Assembly (NCBI GenBank): GCA_910586445.1
Contig: CAJUHV010000013.1
Location: forward strand, 1-63,680
DNA length: 63,680 nt
Source of the DNA: an uncultured Eubacterium sp.
GTDB lineage: Bacteria; Bacillota; Clostridia; Lachnospirales; Lachnospiraceae
Direction: 5' to 3'
Part shown: positions 17,117 to 25,372 of the stretch, one piece after another
Layout of the letters: every line of letters begins with the position of its first letter
Numbering within the stretch: the first letter of the stretch is position 1
Position numbers and translations under genes: made by a program
Notes under the pieces: model-generated
Database searches by the model: none
Told to the model about the DNA's origin: nothing
The model's input: the letters and a program-made list of their open reading frames with translations, nothing else

Positions 17117-17149
17117 TCCAAAGAAGGCATACGCATTGTGATGGAGTTA
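17117..17149 (+). repeat. Duplicated fragment of the topoisomerase A gene
   Basis: Thirty-two of 33 bases match 15231-15263 inside the upstream parC-like gene (TCCAAAGAAGGCATACGCAT onwards). The copy even stays open in the same frame (SKEGIRIVMEL versus SKEGIRIVLEL) within a short frame 17069-17170 that lacks a start. It lies in the 216-base gap between dut and the phosphoribosyltransferase gene. Confidence 0.85.
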
Positions 17150-17279
17150 GAGAACTGCAGCGAAGAATAGGCATGCATCCGCAGATTAGGCTTGCCTTAA
17201 ATAAAAAAAAGGAATAAGATAGAACATGTATACAGAAAAGAACAGTTAAGGTTAGAAATCAGCCAGAAAGGAGCTTTGT

Positions 17280-17921
17280 ATGGAAAACCGTATAGTAAAA
17301 TTTTATTCAAGAGAAAGCAATATGCTCGCGCTGCATGCGATACCGGGACATTTTGCGACCAGCAATTCACATATCAACTTTTATATCGATGTGACCGGCA
17401 TGAAGGCGAGGGTTAAGGAGGCAGAAGAGGCGGCAAAGATTCTGGCACACAAATTCGGACATCTCGGCTACGCAGATACGATTGTCTGCATGGACGGTAC
17501 AGAGGTAATCGGCGCGTTTTTGGCAAAAGAGTTTGAAAAAGAACATATAGCGTCCACGAACCAGCATAAAACGGTATACGTCATTTCACCGGAGCAGAGC
17601 AGGGACAATCAGATGATCTTTCGTGATAACACAAAGAACATGATTGCAGGCAAGCATATCATTCTTCTGCTTGCTACGACGACGACAGGCGAAACTATTA
17701 GAAAGAGCATGGAAGGCATACAGTATTATGGCGGCATTATCGAAGGAATTGGTTCTATATTCAGTACCGTAGATTCTATAGGAAACAGCAGGGTGCACGC
17801 ACTGTTTAATGAAAATGATGTGATCGGCTATCAGGCATTTCCAAAGGCAGACTGCCCGTTCTGTAAGCAGGGGACGAAGATCGAAGCGGTAGTAAACGGA
17901 TTTGGTTATTCGAAACTGTAA
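17280..17921 (+). CDS. Orotate phosphoribosyltransferase-like protein
   Basis: A 213-residue protein of the type I phosphoribosyltransferase fold. The PRPP-loop equivalent is HIILLLATTTTGETI, following a strand-turn VYVISPEQSRDNQMIF. The acidic pair normally found before the loop is absent (LLLATTTTG rather than VDDVxTTG), which is unusual. The C-terminus ends CPFCKQGTKIEAVVNGFGYS with a CxxC pair that could bind metal. Clostridial genomes annotate this family as orotate phosphoribosyltransferase, but there are no other pyr genes here, so the substrate is uncertain. AAAGGAG lies four bases before the start. Confidence 0.7.
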   Translation: MENRIVKFYSRESNMLALHAIPGHFATSNSHINFYIDVTGMKARVKEAEEAAKILAHKFGHLGYADTIVCMDGTEVIGAFLAKEFEKEHIASTNQHKTVYVISPEQSRDNQMIFRDNTKNMIAGKHIILLLATTTTGETIRKSMEGIQYYGGIIEGIGSIFSTVDSIGNSRVHALFNENDVIGYQAFPKADCPFCKQGTKIEAVVNGFGYSKL

Positions 17922-18254
17922 GGCAGAAGCTGCACATATACATAATTTGACAGAAAAAAGAAAATAATCTGTAACAAAAACAACAGATCCATCTCCTATA
18001 TACAGGAGGTGGATTTTATGCATTGGGCAGGGGATCATGCTGAAGATAAAAATAAGATTGAATATCAGCATAAAATCCGATATAATGACAGGATGGAATA
18101 TGGGCAGCAGGAGCCTGATAAGGACTATTACGCTCAAGCGAGGAGTCATTCCGATCAAAAACGGTGCGGGCCAGACAGATTTACTATGGAACACAGGAAA
18201 GCAGCATTCTGCTTTGGAAGGAGAATTAGAGCCAGATCCATATAGGAGTAAGAA
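17922..18254. other. 333-base gap with a doubtful small reading frame
   Basis: A strong AGGAGGTGG at 18004-18012 precedes an ATG at 18018 that opens a 75-codon frame (MHWAGDHAEDKNKIEYQHKI) to 18245. The ribosome-binding site pairs with CCATCTCCT at 17991-17999 to form a hairpin that would hide it. The protein resembles nothing I know, and overlapping frames on both strands are also open, so coding is unproven. A TTGACA at 17947-17952 has no good -10 partner. Confidence 0.3.
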
Positions 18255-18752
18255 ATGTGTGATACGAATATTATAAAAATACAGGATCATAAAGAGCTGG
18301 TGTCATCAGCAGCAGAATGGTTTCATCAAAAATGGGGCATTCCAAAAGAAGCATACGTACAAAGCATGGAGGAATGCCTCCGCGGCACATCGCATGTGCC
18401 GCAGTGGTATGTAGTTATGCAGGGTGCGCAGATTATCGCGGGGCTTGGAGTGATTGAGAATGATTTTCATAACCGCAGGGATTTAACGCCGAATGTGTGT
18501 GCAGTGTATGTCGAAGAAGCATACCGGAACAGAGGGACTGCAGGCAGAATGCTTGCGTTTGTCTGTGACGAATTTTCCAAAGAAGGAATCGACACGCTTT
18601 ATCTGGTTACGGATCATGTATCATTTTACGAGCGGTATGGATGGGAATTTTTATGCATGGTACAAGGAGACGGAGAAGAAGAGCAGTCAAGGATGTATGT
18701 GCACTGCAGTAATGCACGCAGAGCTTTGGAGGAAACGGAATGGAACAGATGA
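18255..18752 (+). CDS. GNAT family N-acetyltransferase
   Basis: A 165-residue acyltransferase of the Gcn5-related fold. Motif A with the acetyl-CoA-binding loop is VCAVYVEEAYRNRGTAGRML (V/I-x-x-x-Q/R-x-x-G-x-G/A), followed by LYLVTDHVSFYERYGWEF, the usual motif B region. The substrate cannot be inferred. TAGGAG precedes the ATG. The 3' end overlaps the start of rarA by 13 bases, suggesting cotranscription. Confidence 0.85.
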   Translation: MCDTNIIKIQDHKELVSSAAEWFHQKWGIPKEAYVQSMEECLRGTSHVPQWYVVMQGAQIIAGLGVIENDFHNRRDLTPNVCAVYVEEAYRNRGTAGRMLAFVCDEFSKEGIDTLYLVTDHVSFYERYGWEFLCMVQGDGEEEQSRMYVHCSNARRALEETEWNR

Positions 18753-20059
18753 CATTATTTGAGCACAGCATGCCTGAGCCTCTGGCGGCAAGGCTCCGCC
18801 CGCAGGGCCTGCATGAATATATCGGGCAGGAGCATCTGCTTGGAAAAGGCAGGATTCTGCGCCGGCTGATTGAAAGCGACCAGATTTCATCCATGATCTT
18901 CTGGGGGCCGCCGGGAGTCGGAAAGACGACGCTGGCACGCATTATTGCAAACAAGACAAAGGCGGCATTTATAGATTTTTCCGCAGTTACCAGCGGAATA
19001 AAAGAAATACGCACAGTCATGCAGCAGGCGGAACAAAACCGCCGGTATGGTGAAAAAACAATTGTATTTGTAGACGAGATCCATAGGTTTAACAAAGCGC
19101 AGCAGGATGCGTTTCTGCCATACGTAGAAAAAGGCAGCATTGTATTAATCGGCGCGACGACAGAAAATCCATCCTTTGAGATCAACAGCGCGCTTTTATC
19201 ACGCTGCAGGGTATTTGTATTAAAAGCACTGGCAAAAGAAGAGCTGCTTGAACTGTTAAAGCGCACGCTGGAAGACCCGCGCGGATTTGGAGGCCTGCAG
19301 GTAAAGATCGCGCCCCATATGCTTGAGGCAGTTGCCGGATTTGCAAATGGCGATGCACGTACGGCGCTGTCGGTTCTGGAAATGGCGGTATTAAACGGAG
19401 ATACGCAGTGCAATACGATTACAGTATCCGAAGATACGCTGGAGCAGTGTATTTCCAGAAAGTCATTATTGTATGATAAAAAAGGTGAGGAGCATTATAA
19501 TCTGATTTCGGCGCTGCACAAATCTATGCGCAATTCAGACCCGGATGCGGCTGTATACTGGCTGGCACGCATGCTGGAAGCAGGAGAAGAGCCGTTATAT
19601 ATAGCGCGCCGCGTAATCCGGTTTGCCAGCGAGGATATCGGTCTGGCAGACCCGCAGGCACTGCAGACTGCAGTAGCTGCCTTTCATGCCTGCCATGTCA
19701 TAGGCATGCCCGAATGTACGGTGCACCTGACACAGGCAGTTGTCTATATGTCGCTGGCACCAAAATCCAATGCGTTGTATACCGCATATAACGAGGCCAA
19801 AAAAGATGCGCTTACGCAGCTGTCTGAGCCGGTGCCGCTTGTCATACGCAATGCAGCGACAGAGCTGATGGGCAGCCTTCATTACGGCGAAGGGTATCAG
19901 TATGCCCACGACACGGAGGACAAGCTTACTTCTATGCAGTGCCTGCCGGATTCCCTGCTTGGCAGGGAATATTATCATCCGACTGCGCAGGGTATGGAAG
20001 AGGCGTTTTCGGCCCGCTTAAATCAGATTAAGGCATGGAAAAATCAGAATCGAAAATAA
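18740..20059 (+). CDS. rarA: Replication-associated recombination protein A (AAA+ ATPase)
   Basis: A 439-residue clamp-loader-like ATPase of the RarA/MgsA/WRNIP1 family. Walker A is GPPGVGKTT, Walker B is IVFVDEIHRFN, sensor 1 lies in LIGATTENPSFE, and an arginine finger in LLSRCRVF. The C-terminal region (DPDAAVYWLARMLEAGEEP, SEDIGLADP, LAPKSNALYTAY) is family-specific. RarA acts at stalled replication forks together with SSB. GGAGG at 18728-18732 lies within the preceding GNAT gene. Confidence 0.95.
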   Translation: MEQMTLFEHSMPEPLAARLRPQGLHEYIGQEHLLGKGRILRRLIESDQISSMIFWGPPGVGKTTLARIIANKTKAAFIDFSAVTSGIKEIRTVMQQAEQNRRYGEKTIVFVDEIHRFNKAQQDAFLPYVEKGSIVLIGATTENPSFEINSALLSRCRVFVLKALAKEELLELLKRTLEDPRGFGGLQVKIAPHMLEAVAGFANGDARTALSVLEMAVLNGDTQCNTITVSEDTLEQCISRKSLLYDKKGEEHYNLISALHKSMRNSDPDAAVYWLARMLEAGEEPLYIARRVIRFASEDIGLADPQALQTAVAAFHACHVIGMPECTVHLTQAVVYMSLAPKSNALYTAYNEAKKDALTQLSEPVPLVIRNAATELMGSLHYGEGYQYAHDTEDKLTSMQCLPDSLLGREYYHPTAQGMEEAFSARLNQIKAWKNQNRK

Positions 20060-20076
20060 TTCTAAGGAGGAGTAGT

Positions 20077-21033
20077 ATGAGCTTAGATCATGCCGCATTA
20101 AGGCGGCGCAATTCCTTTTTGCTGGTTTTGACTGCATGGATCTGGGGAATTGCATTTGTAGCGCAGAGCGCAGGCGGTGACGCAGTAGGGCCGTATACCT
20201 TTAACTGTATCCGCTGTATTATAGGCGGCTTTGTCCTGCTGCCAGTCATAAAGCTGCTCGGGCGTCTGTATCCAGAACGGAGAAACAACCCCCGGACAGG
20301 GCAGGGGCAGCGTGTGTCAGGATGGGCGGACAGGAATCTGATTGCCGGAGGCATTGCCTGCGGCACGGCACTGGCGGTGGGGAGCAACCTGCAGCAGCTG
20401 GGGCTGTATTTTGGCTCTACTGCCGGAAAAGCAGGGTTTCTGACGGCATGCTATATATTGATCGTGCCGGTGATCGGGCTGTTTTTCCATAAAAAATGCG
20501 GCTGGAATATCTGGGCAGGCATTGCGGCTGCGGTAGCAGGGCTGTATTTATTGTGCATTCATGGAGATTTTTTCATCCAGTTTTCTGACCTGCTGCTGCT
20601 TTTGTGTGCGCTGGTATTTGCAGTACATATTATGCTGATTGATTATTTTGCGGTGCGTGTGGACGGTGTGCGCATGGCATGCATTCAGTTTTTTGTAAGC
20701 GGGATTCTCTCCGCAGTACCGATGTTTTTGATCGATATGAAGCATTCGATCGACGGCATAGCGGCATGGATGCCCGCACTGACGGCAGCAGATGCCTGGA
20801 TTCCGATATTATATGCCGGCGTATTATCCTGCGGTGTGGCATATACGCTGCAGATCATAGGGCAGCGCGGCGTAAATCCTACGGTCGCATCACTGCTTAT
20901 GAGTCTGGAATCTGTTTTTTCAGTACTGGCAGGATGGGTGATTTTAGGAGAAGCACTGTCAGGACGCGAGATCTTAGGATGTGTGATGATCTTTGGGGCT
21001 GTCATACTGGCGCAGCTGCCGGTTCAAAAGTAA
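20077..21033 (+). CDS. EamA/DMT superfamily transporter
   Basis: A 318-residue integral membrane protein with about ten hydrophobic helices in two EamA halves (WIWGIAFVAQSAG, then GVLSCGVAYTLQIIGQ and ASLLMSLESVFSVLAGWVIL). The start at 20077 is supported by AAGGAGG at 20064-20070; the open frame reaches 20035 inside rarA but without a ribosome-binding site. Members export or import small metabolites; the substrate is unknown. A basic loop (YPERRNNPRTGQGQR) between helices 2 and 3 is longer than usual. Confidence 0.88.
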   Translation: MSLDHAALRRRNSFLLVLTAWIWGIAFVAQSAGGDAVGPYTFNCIRCIIGGFVLLPVIKLLGRLYPERRNNPRTGQGQRVSGWADRNLIAGGIACGTALAVGSNLQQLGLYFGSTAGKAGFLTACYILIVPVIGLFFHKKCGWNIWAGIAAAVAGLYLLCIHGDFFIQFSDLLLLLCALVFAVHIMLIDYFAVRVDGVRMACIQFFVSGILSAVPMFLIDMKHSIDGIAAWMPALTAADAWIPILYAGVLSCGVAYTLQIIGQRGVNPTVASLLMSLESVFSVLAGWVILGEALSGREILGCVMIFGAVILAQLPVQK

Positions 21034-21073
21034 ACGGCAGCCGCAGCGCATAAAAATTTTTATAAACAATCGC

Positions 21074-21102
21074 TTGACTTTTCTATATGCCCAGCTTATA
21101 AT
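21074..21102 (+). promoter_or_regulatory. Promoter upstream of desulfoferrodoxin
   Basis: TTGACT (21074-21079), 17-base spacer, TATAAT (21097-21102). A terminator-like hairpin follows about 20 bases downstream of the expected start point. Confidence 0.85.
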
Positions 21103-21125
21103 ATTAAAATCATACGTACGTGATC

Positions 21126-21149
21126 AGGCTGAATATCAGCCTGTTTTTT
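21126..21149 (+). terminator. Leader hairpin/possible attenuator before desulfoferrodoxin
   Basis: AGGCTGA and TCAGCCT pair around a short AT loop (about 21126-21142) and TTTTTT follows. It lies between the promoter and the coding sequence. The word GATCAGGCTGA of its 5' arm occurs again near 21185, so alternative pairing is possible. Confidence 0.6.
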
Positions 21150-21274
21150 GTATCACGGGAAACTGTGTAAACAGCGATTGAACGATCAGGCTGATTTTTA
21201 TGGTAATTGTTCTGCCGTACTGCCATGATTCGTATTAAGCGGCCGGTATGCCGGCAGAAAAGAGAGGAGAACAT

Positions 21275-21649
21275 ATGGAACAGAAATTTTTTATTTGTGA
21301 GCATTGCGGCAATATTATTGCAATGGTAAAGGATGCCGGAGTTCCGATAATGTGCTGCGGCCAGAAGATGAAAGAAATTGTACCGGGTACGACAGATGCG
21401 GCGGTAGAAAAGCATGTCCCTGTATATACAGTGGAAGGCAGCCTGGTAAAGGTACAGGTAGGTTCCACGGAACATCCTATGCTGCCGGAGCATTATATTG
21501 CATGGGTATCCCTGCAGACCAAGCAGGGAAATCAGCGCAAGGCGCTGCAGCCGGGCAGTAAGCCGGAGGTATGCTTTGCACTATGTGAAGGTGACGAGGT
21601 AGAAGCAGTGTATGCATACTGCAACCTGCACAGTCTCTGGAAAGCTTAA
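21275..21649 (+). CDS. dfx: Desulfoferrodoxin (superoxide reductase)
   Basis: A 124-residue iron protein that reduces superoxide to hydrogen peroxide without making oxygen. The N-terminal desulforedoxin domain has four cysteines (CEHCG, then CCGQKM). The catalytic domain supplies the His4Cys iron site: His in EKHVPVYT, two His in STEHPMLPEHYIAWV, and Cys/His in YCNLHSLWKA. The start is at 21275 (AGAGGAGA upstream); an in-frame ATG at 21248 lacks a site. Rubredoxin, the usual electron donor, is encoded 97 bases downstream. Confidence 0.96.
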   Translation: MEQKFFICEHCGNIIAMVKDAGVPIMCCGQKMKEIVPGTTDAAVEKHVPVYTVEGSLVKVQVGSTEHPMLPEHYIAWVSLQTKQGNQRKALQPGSKPEVCFALCEGDEVEAVYAYCNLHSLWKA

Positions 21650-21746
21650 AGGAATATAGCGGAAAACAGGGATGCAAAAGCAAGCAGATCATAAGGATAT
21701 AACAACTATATAAGAAATATATTAAGAAAGAAGAGAGGAAAAAGAT

Positions 21747-21902
21747 ATGAAATATGTATGTGATGTCTGCGGATGGGAATATGATGAAGAAAAAGGATAT
21801 CCAGAAGGCGGGATTGCACCGGGAACAAAATGGCAGGATGTGCCGCAGGATTTTGAGTGTCCGCTGTGTATGGTAGGCAAGGATCAGTTTTCAGAAGTGT
21901 AA
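21747..21902 (+). CDS. Rubredoxin
   Basis: A 51-residue protein starting MKYVCDVCGWEYDEEKGYPE and ending CPLCMVGKDQFSEV. The two CxxC pairs (CDVC and CPLC) that hold the single iron are intact, as are the surrounding aromatic residues. It carries single electrons, most likely to the superoxide reductase encoded just upstream, and a strong terminator follows. GAGAGGAAA provides the ribosome-binding site. Confidence 0.95.
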   Translation: MKYVCDVCGWEYDEEKGYPEGGIAPGTKWQDVPQDFECPLCMVGKDQFSEV

Positions 21903-21943
21903 TGCCTGCTTCTATAATATCCAAAAAAGTTAAAATCGAAATA

Positions 21944-21988
21944 AAAAATGACTGTGTACCGTTTGGAAGTATACAGTCATTTTTTATT
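21944..21988 (+). terminator. Intrinsic terminator after rubredoxin
   Basis: AAAAAATGACTGT pairs with ATACAGTCATTTTTT around a short loop; A-run and T-run on both sides make it usable in both directions. Confidence 0.85.
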
Positions 21989-21990
21989 TC

Positions 21991-22074
21991 ATGACAAAAG
22001 AAAGCTCACACAGCGAACTTTCTTTTGTTTGTAACAAATAGAAAGCTCACACAGCGTGCTTTCTATTGTTAAAT
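21991..22074. repeat. Two adjacent GAAAGC-type hairpin repeats
   Basis: Two successive hairpins of about 42 bases: ACAAAAGAAAG ... CTTTCTTTTGT and AACAAATAGAAAGC ... GCTTTCTATTGTT. Both have the loop core CTCACACAGCG. Related hairpins follow pgk (49636) and tpiA (50583), and a decayed one lies near 46445. Confidence 0.75.
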
Positions 22075-22191
22075 AGTAAGTGAGGTGTGATTTACTATAT
22101 AGGATAAAGGACAGTGGTGAGGTAGTACTGTCCGATGTCCACGTGATCTGCTGCAGCCTGAAACGCTGCATTTTGTATTCATGCGTTTCGA

Positions 22192-23904
22192 TTATGCACA
22201 ATCGATGCTGAATACACTGACACTTTCTTTCATCTGTGTGGATAAGCTGTCGAGCTCGTCCGTCCGGTCAGAAAGTATCTGGATTTCTTCATAGGCATTT
22301 ATGAGCGAAGCGGTTACTTCCTGTATGCTCGCTGCATTTTCCTGTGCCATTGCCGCTGCGTTTTGTACGGCACCAATCATGTTTATACGTACATCCTCCA
22401 TATGCTCAGAACGGGAGATGACGTGATTCATATAGTCTACTGAATCGGTAATTCCATTTTTGACCTGCTCAAATACCTGGCCTGTTTTTTCAATATGTAT
22501 TCCCTGATTTTCGATAAAAGAACGTACCTCTGCCATGCGGTGGATCGTATGGTCTGAATTGCGGGTCAGGCTTTCGACCATTGTCCGTATGTCTTCCACA
22601 GCTTCATTTGCCTGCACGGAAAGATTTTGTATTTCAGAAGCGACAACACCGAATCCCCTGCCGAGGTCTCCTGCCCTGGCTGCTTCGATGGAGGCGTTTA
22701 GTGACAGCAGGTTGGTCTGGGAGGCGACCGCTGCGATCAGGTCTGTAGCAGTCTTTATGCGATCGGCAGATTCCTTTGTGAGTGCTGTCTGCGTATCCAG
22801 ATCATCGATGGAAGTGCGCACCCGCGCCATGTCTTTATTTAACTGGAGTATTTCATCCATAGTCTGCCTCGACATATCCTGAATCTGGCTGGATATCTCA
22901 TACATTTTTTTGATGTCTGCATTGCTTTGTTCAATCATTTCGCCCATAGAAGATACATCATTTCCTGCTTCGCAGGCATCTTCAGCCAGGCTGGTACAGC
23001 CTGCAGACATTTCCCGCGCAGACTGGTCAAGTCCTTTCATCAAATGCAGTATTGTACCGGAATGCTCATGAAGCTCTGAAGATGAATGGTCGAGCTGTCG
23101 GCTTTTTTCATGGAGCATATTCGCGATTGTCCTTAGCTTACTGCCCATCAGCATAATTTCCCTGCCGAGCATGCCCAGTTCATCAGAACGGTTTAAAAGG
23201 AATGGGTCGATCTGTACAGTCAGGTCGCCGTCTGCAATCTGTCTTAACAGCTCCATGCTCCCTGCGAGTGCATTGTTAATGCGTTTTACAAGTATTGTCA
23301 CAATGATTCCTGTCAGTACAAGGACGGCTGAGATCACAGCAAGCATCTGCAGGCGGATTTCATTGATGAGCCTGGCTACGACCATGCGGGGCTTTCCAAG
23401 AAAGACCATTCCTACAGGCTGGTCCGTGCCCTCTTGAAAAAACGGGGCATAGCATACGATGTATTCGGTATCGAAGATCTCGGTCTGGCGGTCAAAATAA
23501 TATTCGCCGTTTTTCAGCACTTTTTGTATGACTGCAGCAGGTGCTTTTGTCTGTATCTGGCGTTCTCCCGAGCTGTTTTTGATGGAAGTGAGTATTCGGG
23601 TGTCGTCCCAGTATATGGTGACATCCATTCCGGTGTTATCTTTAATATGGTCTGCAATTTCGGATGACTGCGAGATATTTAATGTTTCTCCCTTCCATAA
23701 GTCTCCATTTTCATCTATATTATATTTTCCGGGATTTCCGACTTCAAATATATCCCTGACAGCCAGTGAGGCTGCCTGCATTCCTTTGCAGGCTTCGTCA
23801 TATATTCCGTCAGCGATTCTGTCTGCTGCCAAAAGAAAGGTACCGATACCCAAAATGAAAACAGGCAGCAGTGCGATGGACATCATTTTTGCTCGTAATT
23901 TCAT
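22192..23904 (-). CDS. Methyl-accepting chemotaxis protein with periplasmic Cache-type sensor
   Basis: A 570-residue chemoreceptor: N-terminal membrane helix (about 9-27), extracellular sensor (about 28-185) with Cache-like features (VTIYWDDTRILTSI, YIVCYAPFFQ, VGMVFLGKP), second helix (about 188-208), HAMP (RQIADGDLTVQIDP) and a cytoplasmic signalling domain whose tip is TNLLSLNASIEAARAGDLGR. It lacks a C-terminal CheR-tethering pentapeptide. The ligand is unknown. AGAAGGAGA precedes the ATG. It converges with the rubredoxin unit and is adjacent to an AgrC-like operon on the same strand. Confidence 0.93.
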   Translation of the reverse strand: MKLRAKMMSIALLPVFILGIGTFLLAADRIADGIYDEACKGMQAASLAVRDIFEVGNPGKYNIDENGDLWKGETLNISQSSEIADHIKDNTGMDVTIYWDDTRILTSIKNSSGERQIQTKAPAAVIQKVLKNGEYYFDRQTEIFDTEYIVCYAPFFQEGTDQPVGMVFLGKPRMVVARLINEIRLQMLAVISAVLVLTGIIVTILVKRINNALAGSMELLRQIADGDLTVQIDPFLLNRSDELGMLGREIMLMGSKLRTIANMLHEKSRQLDHSSSELHEHSGTILHLMKGLDQSAREMSAGCTSLAEDACEAGNDVSSMGEMIEQSNADIKKMYEISSQIQDMSRQTMDEILQLNKDMARVRTSIDDLDTQTALTKESADRIKTATDLIAAVASQTNLLSLNASIEAARAGDLGRGFGVVASEIQNLSVQANEAVEDIRTMVESLTRNSDHTIHRMAEVRSFIENQGIHIEKTGQVFEQVKNGITDSVDYMNHVISRSEHMEDVRINMIGAVQNAAAMAQENAASIQEVTASLINAYEEIQILSDRTDELDSLSTQMKESVSVFSIDCA

Positions 23905-23993
23905 AGTCTATTCTCCTTCTAGCGTTCCATCCAGACAGAAAGGTATTGATAGGCCGGCCTGCGTAACGGCTCTTCTGTGCGGCTGGAAAAATG

Positions 23994-24037
23994 AACAAAA
24001 AAGTACCGTTGTTATTATATCAGATAATAACAACGGT
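23994..24037 (-). terminator. Terminator of the AgrC/AgrA-like operon
   Basis: On the minus strand ACCGTTGTTATTAT pairs with ATAATAACAACGGT (24037-24024 with 24018-24005) and is followed by ACTTTTTTGTT. Fourteen perfect base pairs. Confidence 0.9.
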
Positions 24038-24074
24038 ATATACGGCATGTTCTTCACGTATTCAGTCTGTTTCT

Positions 24075-25361
24075 TCACATAAAAGGAATTAAAATCCTGA
24101 CAATAAACATCTGCTGTTCCGCCAGGCAGTCAAACTGTGCATGGTATTTTAACACAAATTCCTGTACGCTTTTCATTCCAAGCCCATGCTCGCCGCCCTG
24201 TGTGGAGATCGGAAGGCCGGTTTTATTGGAAAATCTGACCTGTTCATGCCATGGGTTTTTGATTTCTAAAAAGAATCGTTCGCCTTTTTTATATTTTATT
24301 GTCAGAAAAATCTGGCGTTCTTTAGGATTCAGCTTTGCAGCTGCCTGTATGGCATTTTCCGTCAGGTTGGCAGTCAGTATTGCCAGATCATAGTCGTTGA
24401 TTTCCTGCTGGGGAGGGAGGGCGCATGCGATTTTAAGATTGACCGCTTTTGACTCAGCTTCTTTTGCCATGCCGCATAGAATGCTGTTTATTACGATATT
24501 CTCACAGTATGTAACTAAATAGGGTCTGTCCAGATATTCAAGATCTTTATGCAGCATCTGTTCTGCTTGTGCGTATTTATGCTCATGCAGCAGTTCCATC
24601 AGGAGATAGTCTTTGTGCCGCATATCGTGGCGCATAAGGCGGATATCCTGAATCGCTGTTTTTGCTGCATCGGTCTGGAGTTCTATGCCATGGATATAGG
24701 CATGCAGTTCTTTATTGCGCCAAAAAAGCTCTTTTTCACCAGACTTGGCGGAGACATAATGCAGCAGCAGGATATACATGACAACTATCGTGACAATCAG
24801 TGAACCTGCACTGTACATGATTTCCGGGCGCTGTTCAAATGAGACTGGACAGTACAGCATGAAGTAAAACGTAATGTAGCACATGGCAGGAACCAGGCAC
24901 ATCCATATTGAGATTTCCCTGCTGAGCAGCTTTAAGCAGATATCCCTGATCATATAGTACATGCAGAGAAAGACAAGCAGGTTGCACAGCGTGCAGGCAG
25001 CCATGGCAGGCATGCTGTCCCCTGTAATTAAAAGGACACCGCAGGAGGCAATGTTTCCTGCAATCACAAAATTGGAGGAGCTGAAACCGATAAACAGCGC
25101 ATAACTGTCCTTTTTCTTGGACAGTATGAGCGCACATGACTGCAGGATCGGTATCTGGATTATGCTGATAAATATTTTGAGCAATGGAGCATCAAAAGCA
25201 ATGCTGATCCGGTATATTTCCAGCAGCACGCTTATAGTGACGGCAGCTGCACAGATCAGGGCAGATATCAATTTAGAATATTTTAAAATCAGGAAGGTCA
25301 TAAAATAAAATGACATAAATACGCAGGAATTAAATACAATCCATAGATGAAAAATTTTCAT
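24075..25361 (-). CDS. GHKL-type sensor histidine kinase (AgrC-like)
   Basis: A 428-residue protein with six to seven N-terminal membrane helices (about 1-205), a phosphoacceptor region RHDMRHKDYLLMELL, and a C-terminal ATPase domain with the N box NLTENAIQAA and the G box GEHGLGMKSVQEFV. This is the AgrC/VirS-type architecture that usually senses secreted peptides. No agrB or agrD lies nearby, so its signal is unknown. It is cotranscribed with and downstream of a LytTR regulator (11-base gap). Confidence 0.9.
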   Translation of the reverse strand: MKIFHLWIVFNSCVFMSFYFMTFLILKYSKLISALICAAAVTISVLLEIYRISIAFDAPLLKIFISIIQIPILQSCALILSKKKDSYALFIGFSSSNFVIAGNIASCGVLLITGDSMPAMAACTLCNLLVFLCMYYMIRDICLKLLSREISIWMCLVPAMCYITFYFMLYCPVSFEQRPEIMYSAGSLIVTIVVMYILLLHYVSAKSGEKELFWRNKELHAYIHGIELQTDAAKTAIQDIRLMRHDMRHKDYLLMELLHEHKYAQAEQMLHKDLEYLDRPYLVTYCENIVINSILCGMAKEAESKAVNLKIACALPPQQEINDYDLAILTANLTENAIQAAAKLNPKERQIFLTIKYKKGERFFLEIKNPWHEQVRFSNKTGLPISTQGGEHGLGMKSVQEFVLKYHAQFDCLAEQQMFIVRILIPFM

Positions 25362-25372
25362 GTCGGTTCCTT

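Noticed and set aside
17586..18290. 234-codon minus-strand frame spanning the gap before the GNAT gene
   Set aside because: It overlaps two well-supported plus-strand genes, has no ribosome-binding site, and its sequence resembles no family I know.
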